This document shows, piece by piece, positions 7,793 through 16,158 of a stretch of 64,000 nt of DNA. Numbering within the stretch: position 1 is the stretch's first letter; every line of letters begins with the position of its first letter. The notes under the pieces were generated by a model. It ran no database searches. It saw only the letters and a list, made by a program, of their open reading frames with translations, and had not been told where the DNA came from. Position numbers and translations under genes: made by a program. This DNA is from MWDV01 sp002070715 (GTDB lineage Bacteria > Verrucomicrobiota > Verrucomicrobiia > Limisphaerales > MWDV01): the NCBI GenBank assembly GCA_035411585.1, contig DAONTI010000020.1:13779-77778 (forward strand). Reading direction: 5' to 3'.

Positions 7793-9067
7793 TCACGCGG
7801 TGGGCTGCCCTTCCCGCTCGGGACGGATGAGCAGGACCACGATAACGGACAGCAACGCCACACCCGTGAAACCGCCAAAGATGAGCGTCAACGGCACCCC
7901 GTGATCTTGCAACGCGCCAAACCCCCAGTCGCCCAAGCCGCCGCAGGAGATGCTGACCAAGTTCATGATCCCGTAACCGGTGGCGCGCAATTCCGGACGC
8001 GTAATCTGACAGAGGATGGGCATGTTGTTGCCATCGAAAAATCCCCAACCGATGCCAAACAGAACGAGGAAAGTCGCGGCCAGGGCCACAGTACCCGGAT
8101 TCCCCAAACCAAACAACGCCGGCAGGAACAGGAGCATGCCGAGGGCGCTGACGTAAATCCGACCGCGCATCTGACGCCGCATCCAGCGGTCCGCCAACCA
8201 GCCGCCCAAGACCGCGCCGACGATGGTGGCCAGTTGCACGTACAGCACGGCGATGACGCCCGCCCGGCCCTGGGAAAGATGAAACTGATTTTTCAAAATG
8301 ACGGGCATCCAGTCTCGGATCACCCAACCGGCAATCGCCGGCAGGGTGAAATAAATCACGAGCAACAGATAATTACGGTTGGTCAGCAAGGCCCCCACCG
8401 CGCGCACGGGCGAGAGCGACTGTGGTACCGCGTCGGGCGAGCGTGGCGGATCCCGTAACAAGAAAAACAAGGGCAGCGCGTAAACCACGCCCACCAATCC
8501 CGCCAGACTGAACGCCCAACGCCAACCAAAAGCGGGCGCATCGGCCACATATCCCGCATAACCGCCCAGGATCACCCCCACGTAAATGCCCGTTTGGTGT
8601 ACCCCGACCGCGCGGGAACGGGTGGGGCCCGGATGAAAATCCGCAATCAACGCCAAGGCGGCGGGGATGTAAAACGCCTCGCTGATGCCCATCAGCGCCC
8701 GCGTCCACACGAGTTGCTCGTAGTTTTGGACGTGTCCGGTCAACCAAGTAACCACCGACCAGGCAAACAAACTGACCACGATGATCCGTTTGCGGCTGAA
8801 CCGATCCGCGATGTACCCGCCGATGGGGCTCAGCCCGGCATAAACCCATTTGAATGAGCCGAGCACGAATCCCCATTGCGCCTCGCTGGTCAACCCCGCG
8901 ATGTCCGTGACCATCGAGGTTTTCATCGTGGCCAGCATTTGCCGGTCGAGATAATTCAACAGCGCCACCGGCCAGAGCAGACTGACAATCAGCCAGGCAC
9001 GGGAAAGTCCCGGACGGCTTCCCGCGTGCGGGCCAGATAAATCGGTTTGGGGTTGAGGGAGCGACAT
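7793..9067 (-). CDS. MFS transporter, probable sialic acid uptake permease
   Basis: 424-residue major facilitator with about 12 hydrophobic segments. The conserved loop motif appears as GGYIADRFSRKR after helix 2 and again in part as GGWLADRWMRR in the second half. NYLDRQML in helix 1 is typical of the anion:cation symporter (ACS/sugar acid) branch. It is the last gene of a four-gene minus-strand operon, only 6 bases after the mutarotase gene, behind sialidase and N-acetylneuraminate lyase genes. From that context I infer it imports N-acetylneuraminate across the inner membrane; sequence alone would also allow hexuronate or another organic anion. Confidence 0.85.
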   Translation of the reverse strand: MSLPQPQTDLSGPHAGSRPGLSRAWLIVSLLWPVALLNYLDRQMLATMKTSMVTDIAGLTSEAQWGFVLGSFKWVYAGLSPIGGYIADRFSRKRIIVVSLFAWSVVTWLTGHVQNYEQLVWTRALMGISEAFYIPAALALIADFHPGPTRSRAVGVHQTGIYVGVILGGYAGYVADAPAFGWRWAFSLAGLVGVVYALPLFFLLRDPPRSPDAVPQSLSPVRAVGALLTNRNYLLLVIYFTLPAIAGWVIRDWMPVILKNQFHLSQGRAGVIAVLYVQLATIVGAVLGGWLADRWMRRQMRGRIYVSALGMLLFLPALFGLGNPGTVALAATFLVLFGIGWGFFDGNNMPILCQITRPELRATGYGIMNLVSISCGGLGDWGFGALQDHGVPLTLIFGGFTGVALLSVIVVLLIRPEREGQPTA

Positions 9068-9073
9068 GATGTT

Positions 9074-10135
9074 TTACCGCAGTTGGAATGCCCAGACTTC
9101 CGACGAGCGAACTCCCGGACGACTTTCACCGTTGGGAATGACTGCTTGTCCGCGCCATTCAACCACTGGCACGGTAGCGCGGGAGAGAGGCGAATCGCCG
9201 AGTGAAACCCACCGGTCGGCGCGGGGATCATAGGCCAACACCTCCCGTGGAAACCCCGGATGCGCCGCTGGCGGTTCGAAGTGGACAAGCCGGCCATCAT
9301 CGCCACTGGCGATCAATAAACGCGAACCATGAATAATGGCCGGAGACGGCGCGGCCGCCGTCGGGCGGGGTAAATCGCAGAGACGCCGCCAACCGGAGCC
9401 GGGCGTGTAGCGATAGGCGTCCGTGAGGTAACGGCGGGTTACCTTCCCTGGGGCCGCCGCGCTCAATTCCACACCGCTGAACAGAAAGAACCCCCCCTGC
9501 CCCGCGCCCGCCACCGCCAACATCCGGGCGGGCCCGGGCCACGGTTCGAGTTCCTGCCAGTCGCGATGCGTTTGGTCAAGGTCGAGCCGCCAAAAATTGC
9601 GCAAGGCATTGGTCGCTTCGGGCTGATCGGTGCCGCCCGCGAGATAAAAAGTGTGGCCAACGAGCGCACCACAACCATAGGCCAGCGGACGTGGTAGCGG
9701 CGGCAAAGGCCGGGTTTCAATCCGTCCCGTCACCCAGCGCAGGGCGAACACGTCCCGGAAGTGTTGCTCCGCGTCGCAGCCGCCCGCGCAAATCACTTCA
9801 CTCCGCCATGATACTGAGACCCCGTAAGCCGCGGCGCGGGGAAGGGTGGAAACCGGAATCCACGCGGCATCCGGGGCGGGCAGCACAAAAATGGAACGAT
9901 GCCATTCCTTCCGTCCCCCGGCCCACGGCGGCAGCACAGGAAAATTCGCTCCGCCCGCGACCAACAGGGCGTCCTGGCTCACCCCGGCGAACGGTGCGGC
10001 AAAGCCGATGGCATCCGGAATGGAAGGGAGTTGTCGCCAAGCCGATGATTGACGCGGTGCGGGAGCGCACGACACCGCGAGCATGGTCAGCAAACACCAC
10101 CGCACCAGAGTCCACAATGAAAAGTTGAATGGCAT
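9074..10135 (-). CDS. nanM: Cyclically permuted mutarotase / N-acetylneuraminate epimerase-like Kelch lipoprotein
   Basis: Kelch-repeat beta-propeller of the cyclically permuted mutarotase family, which includes NanM (alpha/beta epimerisation of released sialic acid in the periplasm). 353 residues from the ATG at 10135. The N-terminus is a lipoprotein signal, MPFNFSLWTLVRWCLLTML then AVSC with the lipidated Cys. Family marks: LPSIPDAIGFAAPFAGV, LLVAGGANFP, GGRKEWHRSIFV, and repeated Kelch Gly pairs (FYLAGGTDQPE, FFLFSGVEL). An upstream in-frame start at 10270 would bury the signal peptide and overlap the sialidase gene, so I prefer 10135, 8 bases after the sialidase stop. Confidence 0.85.
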   Translation of the reverse strand: MPFNFSLWTLVRWCLLTMLAVSCAPAPRQSSAWRQLPSIPDAIGFAAPFAGVSQDALLVAGGANFPVLPPWAGGRKEWHRSIFVLPAPDAAWIPVSTLPRAAAYGVSVSWRSEVICAGGCDAEQHFRDVFALRWVTGRIETRPLPPLPRPLAYGCGALVGHTFYLAGGTDQPEATNALRNFWRLDLDQTHRDWQELEPWPGPARMLAVAGAGQGGFFLFSGVELSAAAPGKVTRRYLTDAYRYTPGSGWRRLCDLPRPTAAAPSPAIIHGSRLLIASGDDGRLVHFEPPAAHPGFPREVLAYDPRADRWVSLGDSPLSRATVPVVEWRGQAVIPNGESRPGVRSSEVWAFQLR

Positions 10136-10143
10136 GAACGCAC

Positions 10144-11319
10144 TCAAGGGACCGCGTCCAAGGGTTCCCCGCGTGAAGCCGGTTGAGACGACTCCTCCAA
10201 CCACGCCAAGGAAAACCGGGCGATGACAATTCGCTCGTAAGGCATTTTTTGTCCCTGCTCGTACAGGCAACCGATGGATTGGTCCGGCAGCTTGGCAAGG
10301 CAGGAATACGCGGCGGGCCCGGCGTGAAGGGTTTTGCTCACCGCCCAGCTTTGGCCCTCATCGTAGCTGACGCGCACCGTCAGATTTTCCCGTTTTTTGC
10401 TCGCGGGATTGGCAAACAAAATCCGGCTTTTCTCCCGCACCGAAGGCCAGGAGTAACGCAGCAAGCTGGCCTGACAGACCGGTTCCACGAGGGCCGGATC
10501 ATCCCGCACGGGGGACCAGGTCAATCCGCCGTCCCGGCTGGTGGCAAAGGCGCGCAACTGTTTGCCGCGATACGAACGCAGGTTGTGCAACAAGGCGCCG
10601 TCGCTTAGCTCGACCAGGGTGGATTCGTTGGTGCGCTCCTCCTCAATCCCGCCAATTCGCCAAGTCGCTCCGTGATCATCCGAGTAAATGACGTGCGACC
10701 GGGTCACTGAACCGCCGGCATCGTTCAAGTAGGTATGATTGCACGGGATCATCAATCGGCCGGCAAACGGACCGCGTTCCAGTTGGATTCCGTTCACCGG
10801 TCCGGTGGCGTACCAGTGCCAATCGGTCCGCTTCACAGCCGCCGTAATTTCCCGGGGCCGGGCCCAGGTCACGCCATCATCTCTGCTGTGGGTCACAAAC
10901 ACCCGTCGCGTATCCTGGCTGGTGTGGGCTTGAATGTCCTTTTCCTGGTCGGCACCCAAGTTCCAAGTCATCAGCAGCCAGATGATCCCGGTGGTTTGAT
11001 CCACTACCGGGGCGGGATTGCCGCAGGTGTTGTCTCCGTCCGACCAGATGCATTGCGAGGCGCTCCACGTCCGACCGTTGTCGGTCGAGCATTTGACGAG
11101 CAGATCAATGGCACCCGCGTCGCTGCGGCTGTGCTTGCGGCCCTCGCAAAAGGCCAGGACCGTGCGGTTGGTGGTCACGATCAACGCCGGGATACGGTAG
11201 GTGTGATACCCGTCCGTGCCGGCCACAAAAACTGGCGTGGTTTCCATTGTCGGCGCCGCCCCGCGCCCCGGGAAAGCCACGGCGGCTGTCAGTCCGGCGA
11301 TCAGCAATAAAGCGCGCAT
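10144..11319 (-). CDS. Secreted exo-alpha-sialidase (GH33)
   Basis: Releases terminal sialic acids from glycoconjugates. 391 residues with a signal peptide (MRALLLIAGLTAAVAFPGRGA). Sialidase marks: the YRIP motif at 41-44 carrying an Arg of the triad, and five Asp-boxes of the form SxDxGxTW at about 78, 145, 213, 261 and 318. Candidate catalytic residues are Asp in HSRSDAGAID (~67-71), Glu in NESTLVEL (~232) and Tyr in YSCL (~338). The only extra part is a short C-terminal tail, so this is the compact bacterial GH33 type without a lectin domain. It lies between the lyase and mutarotase genes in the operon. Confidence 0.93.
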   Translation of the reverse strand: MRALLLIAGLTAAVAFPGRGAAPTMETTPVFVAGTDGYHTYRIPALIVTTNRTVLAFCEGRKHSRSDAGAIDLLVKCSTDNGRTWSASQCIWSDGDNTCGNPAPVVDQTTGIIWLLMTWNLGADQEKDIQAHTSQDTRRVFVTHSRDDGVTWARPREITAAVKRTDWHWYATGPVNGIQLERGPFAGRLMIPCNHTYLNDAGGSVTRSHVIYSDDHGATWRIGGIEEERTNESTLVELSDGALLHNLRSYRGKQLRAFATSRDGGLTWSPVRDDPALVEPVCQASLLRYSWPSVREKSRILFANPASKKRENLTVRVSYDEGQSWAVSKTLHAGPAAYSCLAKLPDQSIGCLYEQGQKMPYERIVIARFSLAWLEESSQPASRGEPLDAVP

Positions 11320-11352
11320 AACCCTGCGAGAGCTTGAAGCAGCCGGACGCCC

Positions 11353-12297
11353 TTAGCCAGCTTTCTTCGGGAAAACTGTCGGTGCATCAGCTTGGACGCA
11401 CGCGGGAAAACCCACCGCCTCCAGTTCGTGCGTCAATTGCGCCCAGGTTTCAGGCGAGAGATTCCTCAAGGGCGCCCGGACGGGGCCGCAATCCAAGCCG
11501 ACCAATTTCATCATCGCCTTGCCTGCCGGCAACCCACCCCGTTGGATCATGAGGGCAATGATTTCGATGGCTTGCGATTGGTATTGGCGCGCGGTTGCAA
11601 AATCGCCGGCCTCAACTGCGGCCAGGATTTGGTGAAACACTGGCGCCAGATAATTGTAGGTGCTGCCCACCGCGCCCGTCCCGCCCAGCGCCAAGGCGGC
11701 GAGCAACATTTCATCGCGTCCGAATAAAATGTTAAACCGCCCGCCCGCATACGCGACGCACCGCCGGTAATCCATCAGGTCTTCGTGGGTGAACTTGATG
11801 CCCGCCAGGTTCGGGATGCGTTCCGCCGCCCGCTCGAGGAAGTCATACATGGAAAAATTGGCGCCGGTTATCGCGGGCAGATGATAATAAAAAAACGGCA
11901 GCGCCGGCGCGCCCGACGCCACCTGCGCGCAGCAATCCACCAACTGTTCCAGATCCGCCGCGCGAAAGAACGTGGGGGCAAGAGCGGCAAAGGCATACGC
12001 CCCGATCTGCGCGGCGTGCGCGGCCAACTGCCGGCTTTCCGCCACGGAGGGATGCCCGACATGTACAATGACGCGCAACGCACGCGGAGCGGTCGCCAGC
12101 CATTCCTCAGCCACTTGCCGTCGTTCCGCGGTGGTTAACGAAAGCCCTTCCCCGGTGGTGCCGCAAACGAACGCGCCGGTGACTCCATTCGCGGCCAGCG
12201 CCTGCGCTTGCCGCCCAATCATCGCCACGTGGAGAGACCCATCCTCCCGCAGAGCCGTAAACGGCGCGGCAATCAGCCCAGTGAGCGTTGTTTTCAT
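11353..12297 (-). CDS. nanA: N-acetylneuraminate lyase (DapA/NanA family)
   Basis: Cytosolic class I aldolase splitting N-acetylneuraminate into pyruvate and N-acetylmannosamine. 314 residues. Seen: the carboxylate-binding GTTGEGLSL at 46-54, Tyr138 in FYYHLPAITG, Schiff-base Lys168 in GIKFTHEDL, and GSTYN later in the barrel. The YYHLPAITG form is the NanA/NPL signature rather than that of dihydrodipicolinate synthase. First gene of the operon; AAGGA precedes the ATG at a good distance. The gap to the sialidase gene is 33 bases. ManNAc kinase and ManNAc-6-P epimerase (nanK, nanE) are not in this window, so downstream steps must be encoded elsewhere. Confidence 0.92.
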   Translation of the reverse strand: MKTTLTGLIAAPFTALREDGSLHVAMIGRQAQALAANGVTGAFVCGTTGEGLSLTTAERRQVAEEWLATAPRALRVIVHVGHPSVAESRQLAAHAAQIGAYAFAALAPTFFRAADLEQLVDCCAQVASGAPALPFFYYHLPAITGANFSMYDFLERAAERIPNLAGIKFTHEDLMDYRRCVAYAGGRFNILFGRDEMLLAALALGGTGAVGSTYNYLAPVFHQILAAVEAGDFATARQYQSQAIEIIALMIQRGGLPAGKAMMKLVGLDCGPVRAPLRNLSPETWAQLTHELEAVGFPACVQADAPTVFPKKAG

Positions 12298-12643
12298 AAA
12301 TTCCTTCTTCCGGGTGGGCGCGAGCGGTGGCCGTTATCCGCCTCCTCCACCCGGGCCAAGGTGCTGACCGCCCACCGTCGAATCAAGGTGAATCCAGCGG
12401 TTATTCCCTTGTTCCGGCACGCTTCAAACTTGACGTGAGAGACAATTTCGGGAAACTGCGCCCACACTGGGGCGGAAAACAAGCGACAATGCATCGAAAC
12501 ATCACAACACCAACCGGCACGGGCGAACCTCGTCGCCGAGGGACCATCGGGCGCGGCGCGGCTCCCGAAAGGTGTCGCTCCGGAGAAGACCGATTCGCTC
12601 ATTCGCCGTCCGACGTTTTCTTTTATCCCCATTGGAATTCATC
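12298..12643. other. Divergent promoter region between the sialic acid operon and the SGNH hydrolase
   Basis: 346 bases separating two divergently transcribed units. It should hold both promoters and could hold a shared operator. On the minus strand AAGAAGGAATTT precedes the nanA ATG and serves as its ribosome binding site. I found no strong -35/-10 pair and no long palindrome. Confidence 0.5.
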
Positions 12644-15145
12644 ATGTTCATGCCTCGAATAAACAATCTGATCCTGCTGGCCGCCCTTACCCTGCTGTTG
12701 CCGGGAGTGGGTCAGGCCCAAAACCGGGTGCTTTTCATCGGGAACAGTTTTACCATCGGCAGCGGCGGCGGCGGGGTGCCCGGCATTTTTGACCGGCTCG
12801 CCCAAGCCGGCGGCCAACCGGATCCCGACACCGTGATGCAGGCGGTGGGCGGGGTGGATTTCAAGTATCATTACCAGAGCGCCGCCACGTTGGCCGCCAT
12901 CGCGTCCAAGCCGTGGACGCATGTCATCCTTCAGAATTACAGCACCCAACCGACCCACTTGAACAGCGGCAGCGTGGCCGATCATTACAACTACGGCACC
13001 TTGCTTTACGAAAAAATCCGGCAGAACAATCCGCAGACCCAAGTGATCCTGTTTGAAACCTGGTCCCGGTCGGCGGCGCATTCCATGATTACCGGCGTCT
13101 CCGGGGGCAGCAGTTTCGCCAGTACCGCTGAGTTTCAAATCGAGTTGCGCACCAACTACCAAGGATTGGCCCAGGCGCTCAACGCCAGCCATCCGGGCGC
13201 CCCACCCGTCCTCGTCGCCCCAGTGGGGGACGCTTGGGAAATTGCGGGGGGATTGCGTCCGGCGTCCGACCCGCTCTTCGTCCGGCTGCACGGGACGGAT
13301 GAATATCACGGCAACAACAACGGCTATTACCTGGCGGCCTGCGTGTTTTACAGCCTGATATACGGCGCCAGCCCGCAGGGATTGGGTAACAATTCCCTGA
13401 TCACCAGCTTGGGGCTGGGACTCACCGTGCCGGCATCGCAATTGGAGGAAGTCGCTTGGGCAACGGTCTCGCGCAATCATCAGGAAGGGGTGCAGTCGTT
13501 CCTCTTCGATTTTGGGTCAGACACCCTCCCGACGGCTTACGGGCCCGCCCCGGGAGATCCGTTCAATCATTGGAACAATATCGGCAGCGCGGTGGGCGGC
13601 TCGGCGACCGGCGAGATCGCCAATCTCGTAACCACTTTGAATCTGCCCACAGATGCGGGGCTGGTCATGGTCCGCCCCTTTAACGGAGCGAACACCAGCG
13701 GCACGACAACTTCGGCGGTCTTTCCCGCCAATGCCACGCGCGACTCGCTCTTCGGCAACACCGAATCGTTCAACGGGCTCAGCGATATTTTTCCCTGCTT
13801 CAAGCTGACCCGCCTGAATCCCGCGCGGGCGTATAGCTTCACCTTTTTTGCCTCGCGCCTGAGCGCCAGTGATAATCGGGAAACGGGCTACACGGTTTCC
13901 GGCCAAAATTCCGGTTACGCCACCCTCGACGCGGCGAACAATACCGACGCGACCGCGCTCGTTCCGGAGATTATTCCGGACGCCGACGGGGCCATCACCA
14001 TCAGCCTGGCCCCCACCCCGAACAACAATAACGCCAATCATTTTACGTATCTGGGTGCCATGCGCATGGACGCCGTACCCGAACAAACGCCGATCACGTT
14101 CACCCGCCAGCCGGCCGACCAGACGGTTTCCGAGCATTTACCGGTCTTTTTCACGGCGGAGGTTGAGGGAACCCCTCCGTTCTTCATTCAATGGTTCAGC
14201 AACGGCGTCGCCCTTCCCCAAGCCCGTCAGCTCACCCTGGCGATTCCCGCGGCCACCACGAATATGGATGGCAGCATTTTCTCGGTGACCGTGAGCAACC
14301 TCGCGTTCCACGCCACCAGCCGCGACGCCGTGCTGCGGGTGATTCCCGCGCCGCCCAATCCGGCGCGGCACACCTGGCTGTTCGACTTCGGAGGCGCCGC
14401 CACCACGGGTTACGGCCCGGCTCCGGACGATCCCTTAAACTTCTGGAACAACGTGACCGCCGCGGTGGGTGCTTCGAACACGGGCCGATTGACCAACCTA
14501 ATCACCACCGTCAATGCGCCGAGCACGCTGGGGCTGGTGATGGTCCGCCGCTTCAACGGCGTCAACGAGAACGGCACCACGGCTTCGCCTTTTCTGCCCG
14601 TAAACGCCACGCGGGATTCGTTTTATGGCAATACGGAGACCTTCAGCGGCCTCGCCAATGTCTTCCCCGGCTTCAAACTGGTCGGTTTGGATCCGCAAGC
14701 GGAGTATGCCCTGACGTTTTATGCTTCCCGGCTGGGCGCCAACGACAACCGGGAGACGGGATACACCGTGGTGGGTGCCAACACCGGCTTCGCCGCGCTC
14801 AACGTGGCCAACAACGTCACCAATACCGCCCGGGTGACGGGAATCCGGCCCTCCGGCGCGGGCGAGATCGCCATCAACATCGCACCGACCGCCAACAACA
14901 ACAACGCCAACCATTTCACCTACCTGGGCGTGCTGCGGGTGGATGAATTCCCCCTGCCGCCTCAATTCCAACCGCCGAGATTGGAAAGGGGCCAGATCAA
15001 ATTGGACTGGACCGGGGATGCCCAATTGGAATGGGCCTCCGCGCTTTCCGGGCCCTGGTATCCGATTACCCCGCGACCCTCCCCGCCGTACGCCGAAAGC
15101 GTCGCCAACCAGAGCCGCTTTTTCCGATTGGTGGCTGTCCCGTAG
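12644..15145 (+). CDS. Secreted SGNH hydrolase with two tandem beta-sandwich modules and an Ig-like domain
   Basis: 833 residues from the ATG at 12644, chosen because a signal peptide follows directly (NLILLAALTLLLPGVGQAQ). Residues ~25-280: SGNH (GDSL-like) esterase domain with the nucleophile block VLFIGNSFT and the DEYHGNNNGYYLAA block supplying the Asp-x-x-His pair. Two similar modules of roughly 190 residues lie at ~285-480 and ~576-767. Both begin FDFG and run through YGPAP, NxWNN, AVG, VMVRxFNG, GLVMVR, NATRDS, FASR or YASR, DNRETGYTV and NNNANHFTYLG. An Ig-like segment (FTRQPADQTVSEHLPVFF onward) sits between them. The tail (LEWASALSGPWYPI ... RFFRL) resembles those of two other secreted proteins here. 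It is divergent from the nan operon, so a sialate O-acetylesterase role is conceivable but unproven. Confidence 0.8.
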   Translation: MFMPRINNLILLAALTLLLPGVGQAQNRVLFIGNSFTIGSGGGGVPGIFDRLAQAGGQPDPDTVMQAVGGVDFKYHYQSAATLAAIASKPWTHVILQNYSTQPTHLNSGSVADHYNYGTLLYEKIRQNNPQTQVILFETWSRSAAHSMITGVSGGSSFASTAEFQIELRTNYQGLAQALNASHPGAPPVLVAPVGDAWEIAGGLRPASDPLFVRLHGTDEYHGNNNGYYLAACVFYSLIYGASPQGLGNNSLITSLGLGLTVPASQLEEVAWATVSRNHQEGVQSFLFDFGSDTLPTAYGPAPGDPFNHWNNIGSAVGGSATGEIANLVTTLNLPTDAGLVMVRPFNGANTSGTTTSAVFPANATRDSLFGNTESFNGLSDIFPCFKLTRLNPARAYSFTFFASRLSASDNRETGYTVSGQNSGYATLDAANNTDATALVPEIIPDADGAITISLAPTPNNNNANHFTYLGAMRMDAVPEQTPITFTRQPADQTVSEHLPVFFTAEVEGTPPFFIQWFSNGVALPQARQLTLAIPAATTNMDGSIFSVTVSNLAFHATSRDAVLRVIPAPPNPARHTWLFDFGGAATTGYGPAPDDPLNFWNNVTAAVGASNTGRLTNLITTVNAPSTLGLVMVRRFNGVNENGTTASPFLPVNATRDSFYGNTETFSGLANVFPGFKLVGLDPQAEYALTFYASRLGANDNRETGYTVVGANTGFAALNVANNVTNTARVTGIRPSGAGEIAINIAPTANNNNANHFTYLGVLRVDEFPLPPQFQPPRLERGQIKLDWTGDAQLEWASALSGPWYPITPRPSPPYAESVANQSRFFRLVAVP

Positions 15146-15389
15146 CCGCTTTCTAAACGCCGGATTGAGGCGGAGGATTCCGCACTGGCAATCGGACACA
15201 CACGGGCTACGTCCCCCGGCTGCGAAAGCCTGCGGATAACTGCCCTACCATCGAATCCTGGCGCGTTTTTTGTGCGGCGTGCGTCTCAAAACTGAGGGTT
15301 GGCACGTTTCCGGCGACGGATGACGCAGCACAAAGGGTGCAAAGAAGGGGCTTGAAAAAACGTGCGCATGGGCGGTATCGGTTTGACGT
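15146..15389. other. Intergenic region upstream of the phd-like antitoxin
   Basis: 244 bases with no gene. The antitoxin start is embedded in a direct repeat of GACGTAT (15385-15391 and 15396-15402), 11 bases apart, i.e. about one helical turn. This could be part of an autoregulatory operator, which is only a suggestion. The rest resembles interspersed intergenic DNA. Confidence 0.35.
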
Positions 15390-15626
15390 ATGACAGACGT
15401 ATTGAGATTTGAAACCACGAAAGCCTTCACGCGAAAGTTCAAAGAGGTCAAACGGGTGGCGTTGGCGGGCGGCATCGTGGAACTGCGCGAAGGCAACGCG
15501 GTGTTCGTGTTCCAGCGCAAGCCGGGGACGGGCGGATTTTACGGTGCGCTCAAAGGCCGGGTGGCCCGGCGGGCCAAGACGGAAGACTTGCTCGGCGCCG
15601 GCGAACCGTGGGAGGCGGCCCCATGA
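15390..15626 (+). CDS. Phd-type antitoxin of a broken toxin-antitoxin module
   Basis: 78-residue protein read as a Phd/VapB-like antitoxin. It has an N-terminal DNA-binding-like part (FETTKAFTRKFKEVKRVALAGGIVELREGNAVFVF) and a toxin-binding tail ending GALKGRVARRAKTEDLL and EPWEA, the usual form of antitoxins paired with PIN-domain toxins. Its stop overlaps the start of the toxin remnant (ATGA at 15623-15626), the normal coupling in such operons. The antitoxin frame is intact although the toxin is not. Alternative: a small regulator unrelated to toxins, which the partner makes less likely. Confidence 0.7.
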   Translation: MTDVLRFETTKAFTRKFKEVKRVALAGGIVELREGNAVFVFQRKPGTGGFYGALKGRVARRAKTEDLLGAGEPWEAAP

Positions 15627-15727
15627 ATTACCTCTGGGACACGCACGCACTGATTTTCGGCATGGACGGCGATCCCGAGTTGCCGCCACGAACCGCCGCG
15701 CTGGCGCAAGCGGGCACGATTCGATAG
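15623..15727 (+). pseudogene. VapC-like PIN-domain toxin, truncated after 34 codons
   Basis: Starts MNYLWDTHALIFGM, the canonical PIN-toxin opening with the first catalytic Asp in LWDTHALI, and continues through GDPELPPRTAALAQAG. It then hits TAG at 15725-15727. PIN toxins are normally about 125-140 residues with three more acidic catalytic residues, all missing here. DNA immediately after the stop matches a transposase C-terminus, so insertion followed by deletion probably removed the rest. Confidence 0.75.
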
Positions 15728-15850
15728 AAACTTTTGAAGATTGGCGCGGTGGTGTTGCGCAACACCCGGCGGGTGAAACTGCTGCTCTCCAGCGCCTGTC
15801 CGTATCAGAGAATCTTCGGCCAGGTGTTCCGCGCCTTGGGCAGTGGTTGA
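15728..15850 (+). mobile_element. Remnant of a transposase C-terminus (IS1380-like)
   Basis: Forty codons followed by TGA, in frame with the truncated PIN toxin. They read KLLKIGAVVLRNTRRVKLLL then SSACPYQRIFGQVFRALGSG. This matches, from memory, the C-terminal end of IS1380-family transposases (LKIGA.V.RNTRRV..LLSSA.P). No DDE catalytic core and no recognisable inverted terminal repeat remain, so it is a scar rather than an active element. Family assignment is tentative. Confidence 0.55.
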
Positions 15851-16158
15851 AGGGCCGGGAGTGCGGTCCCCGGCACGCTGACCAACCACGGGGGTAAGAG
15901 GGACTGTGCCCACGCCTGGAAATAATCAGTGTTTTCAGCACTTCAGAGCCGATCCTTTCTCCGCGTAACGCTCAAACCCGCACCGCCCAACCATCATAAA
16001 ATATCCGGGCTACGGCGGCCGGCGCCGAGGCAAAGGAGAAATTTATCTGGGAATAAGTCGGGGTTGATTTTTTGGATTAAGAGGCGATGGTTCATGTACG
16101 CTGGGCCGCTTCACGTGACGCCAGAAGCGTTGCGATCCCGTGGCGCCGCGTGGCAACC
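15851..16158. other. Intergenic region after the transposase remnant
   Basis: 308 bases without a gene. It may include the outer end of the lost insertion sequence, but I could not identify an inverted terminal repeat or target duplication. The promoter of the following unknown gene should lie near its right end. Confidence 0.45.
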
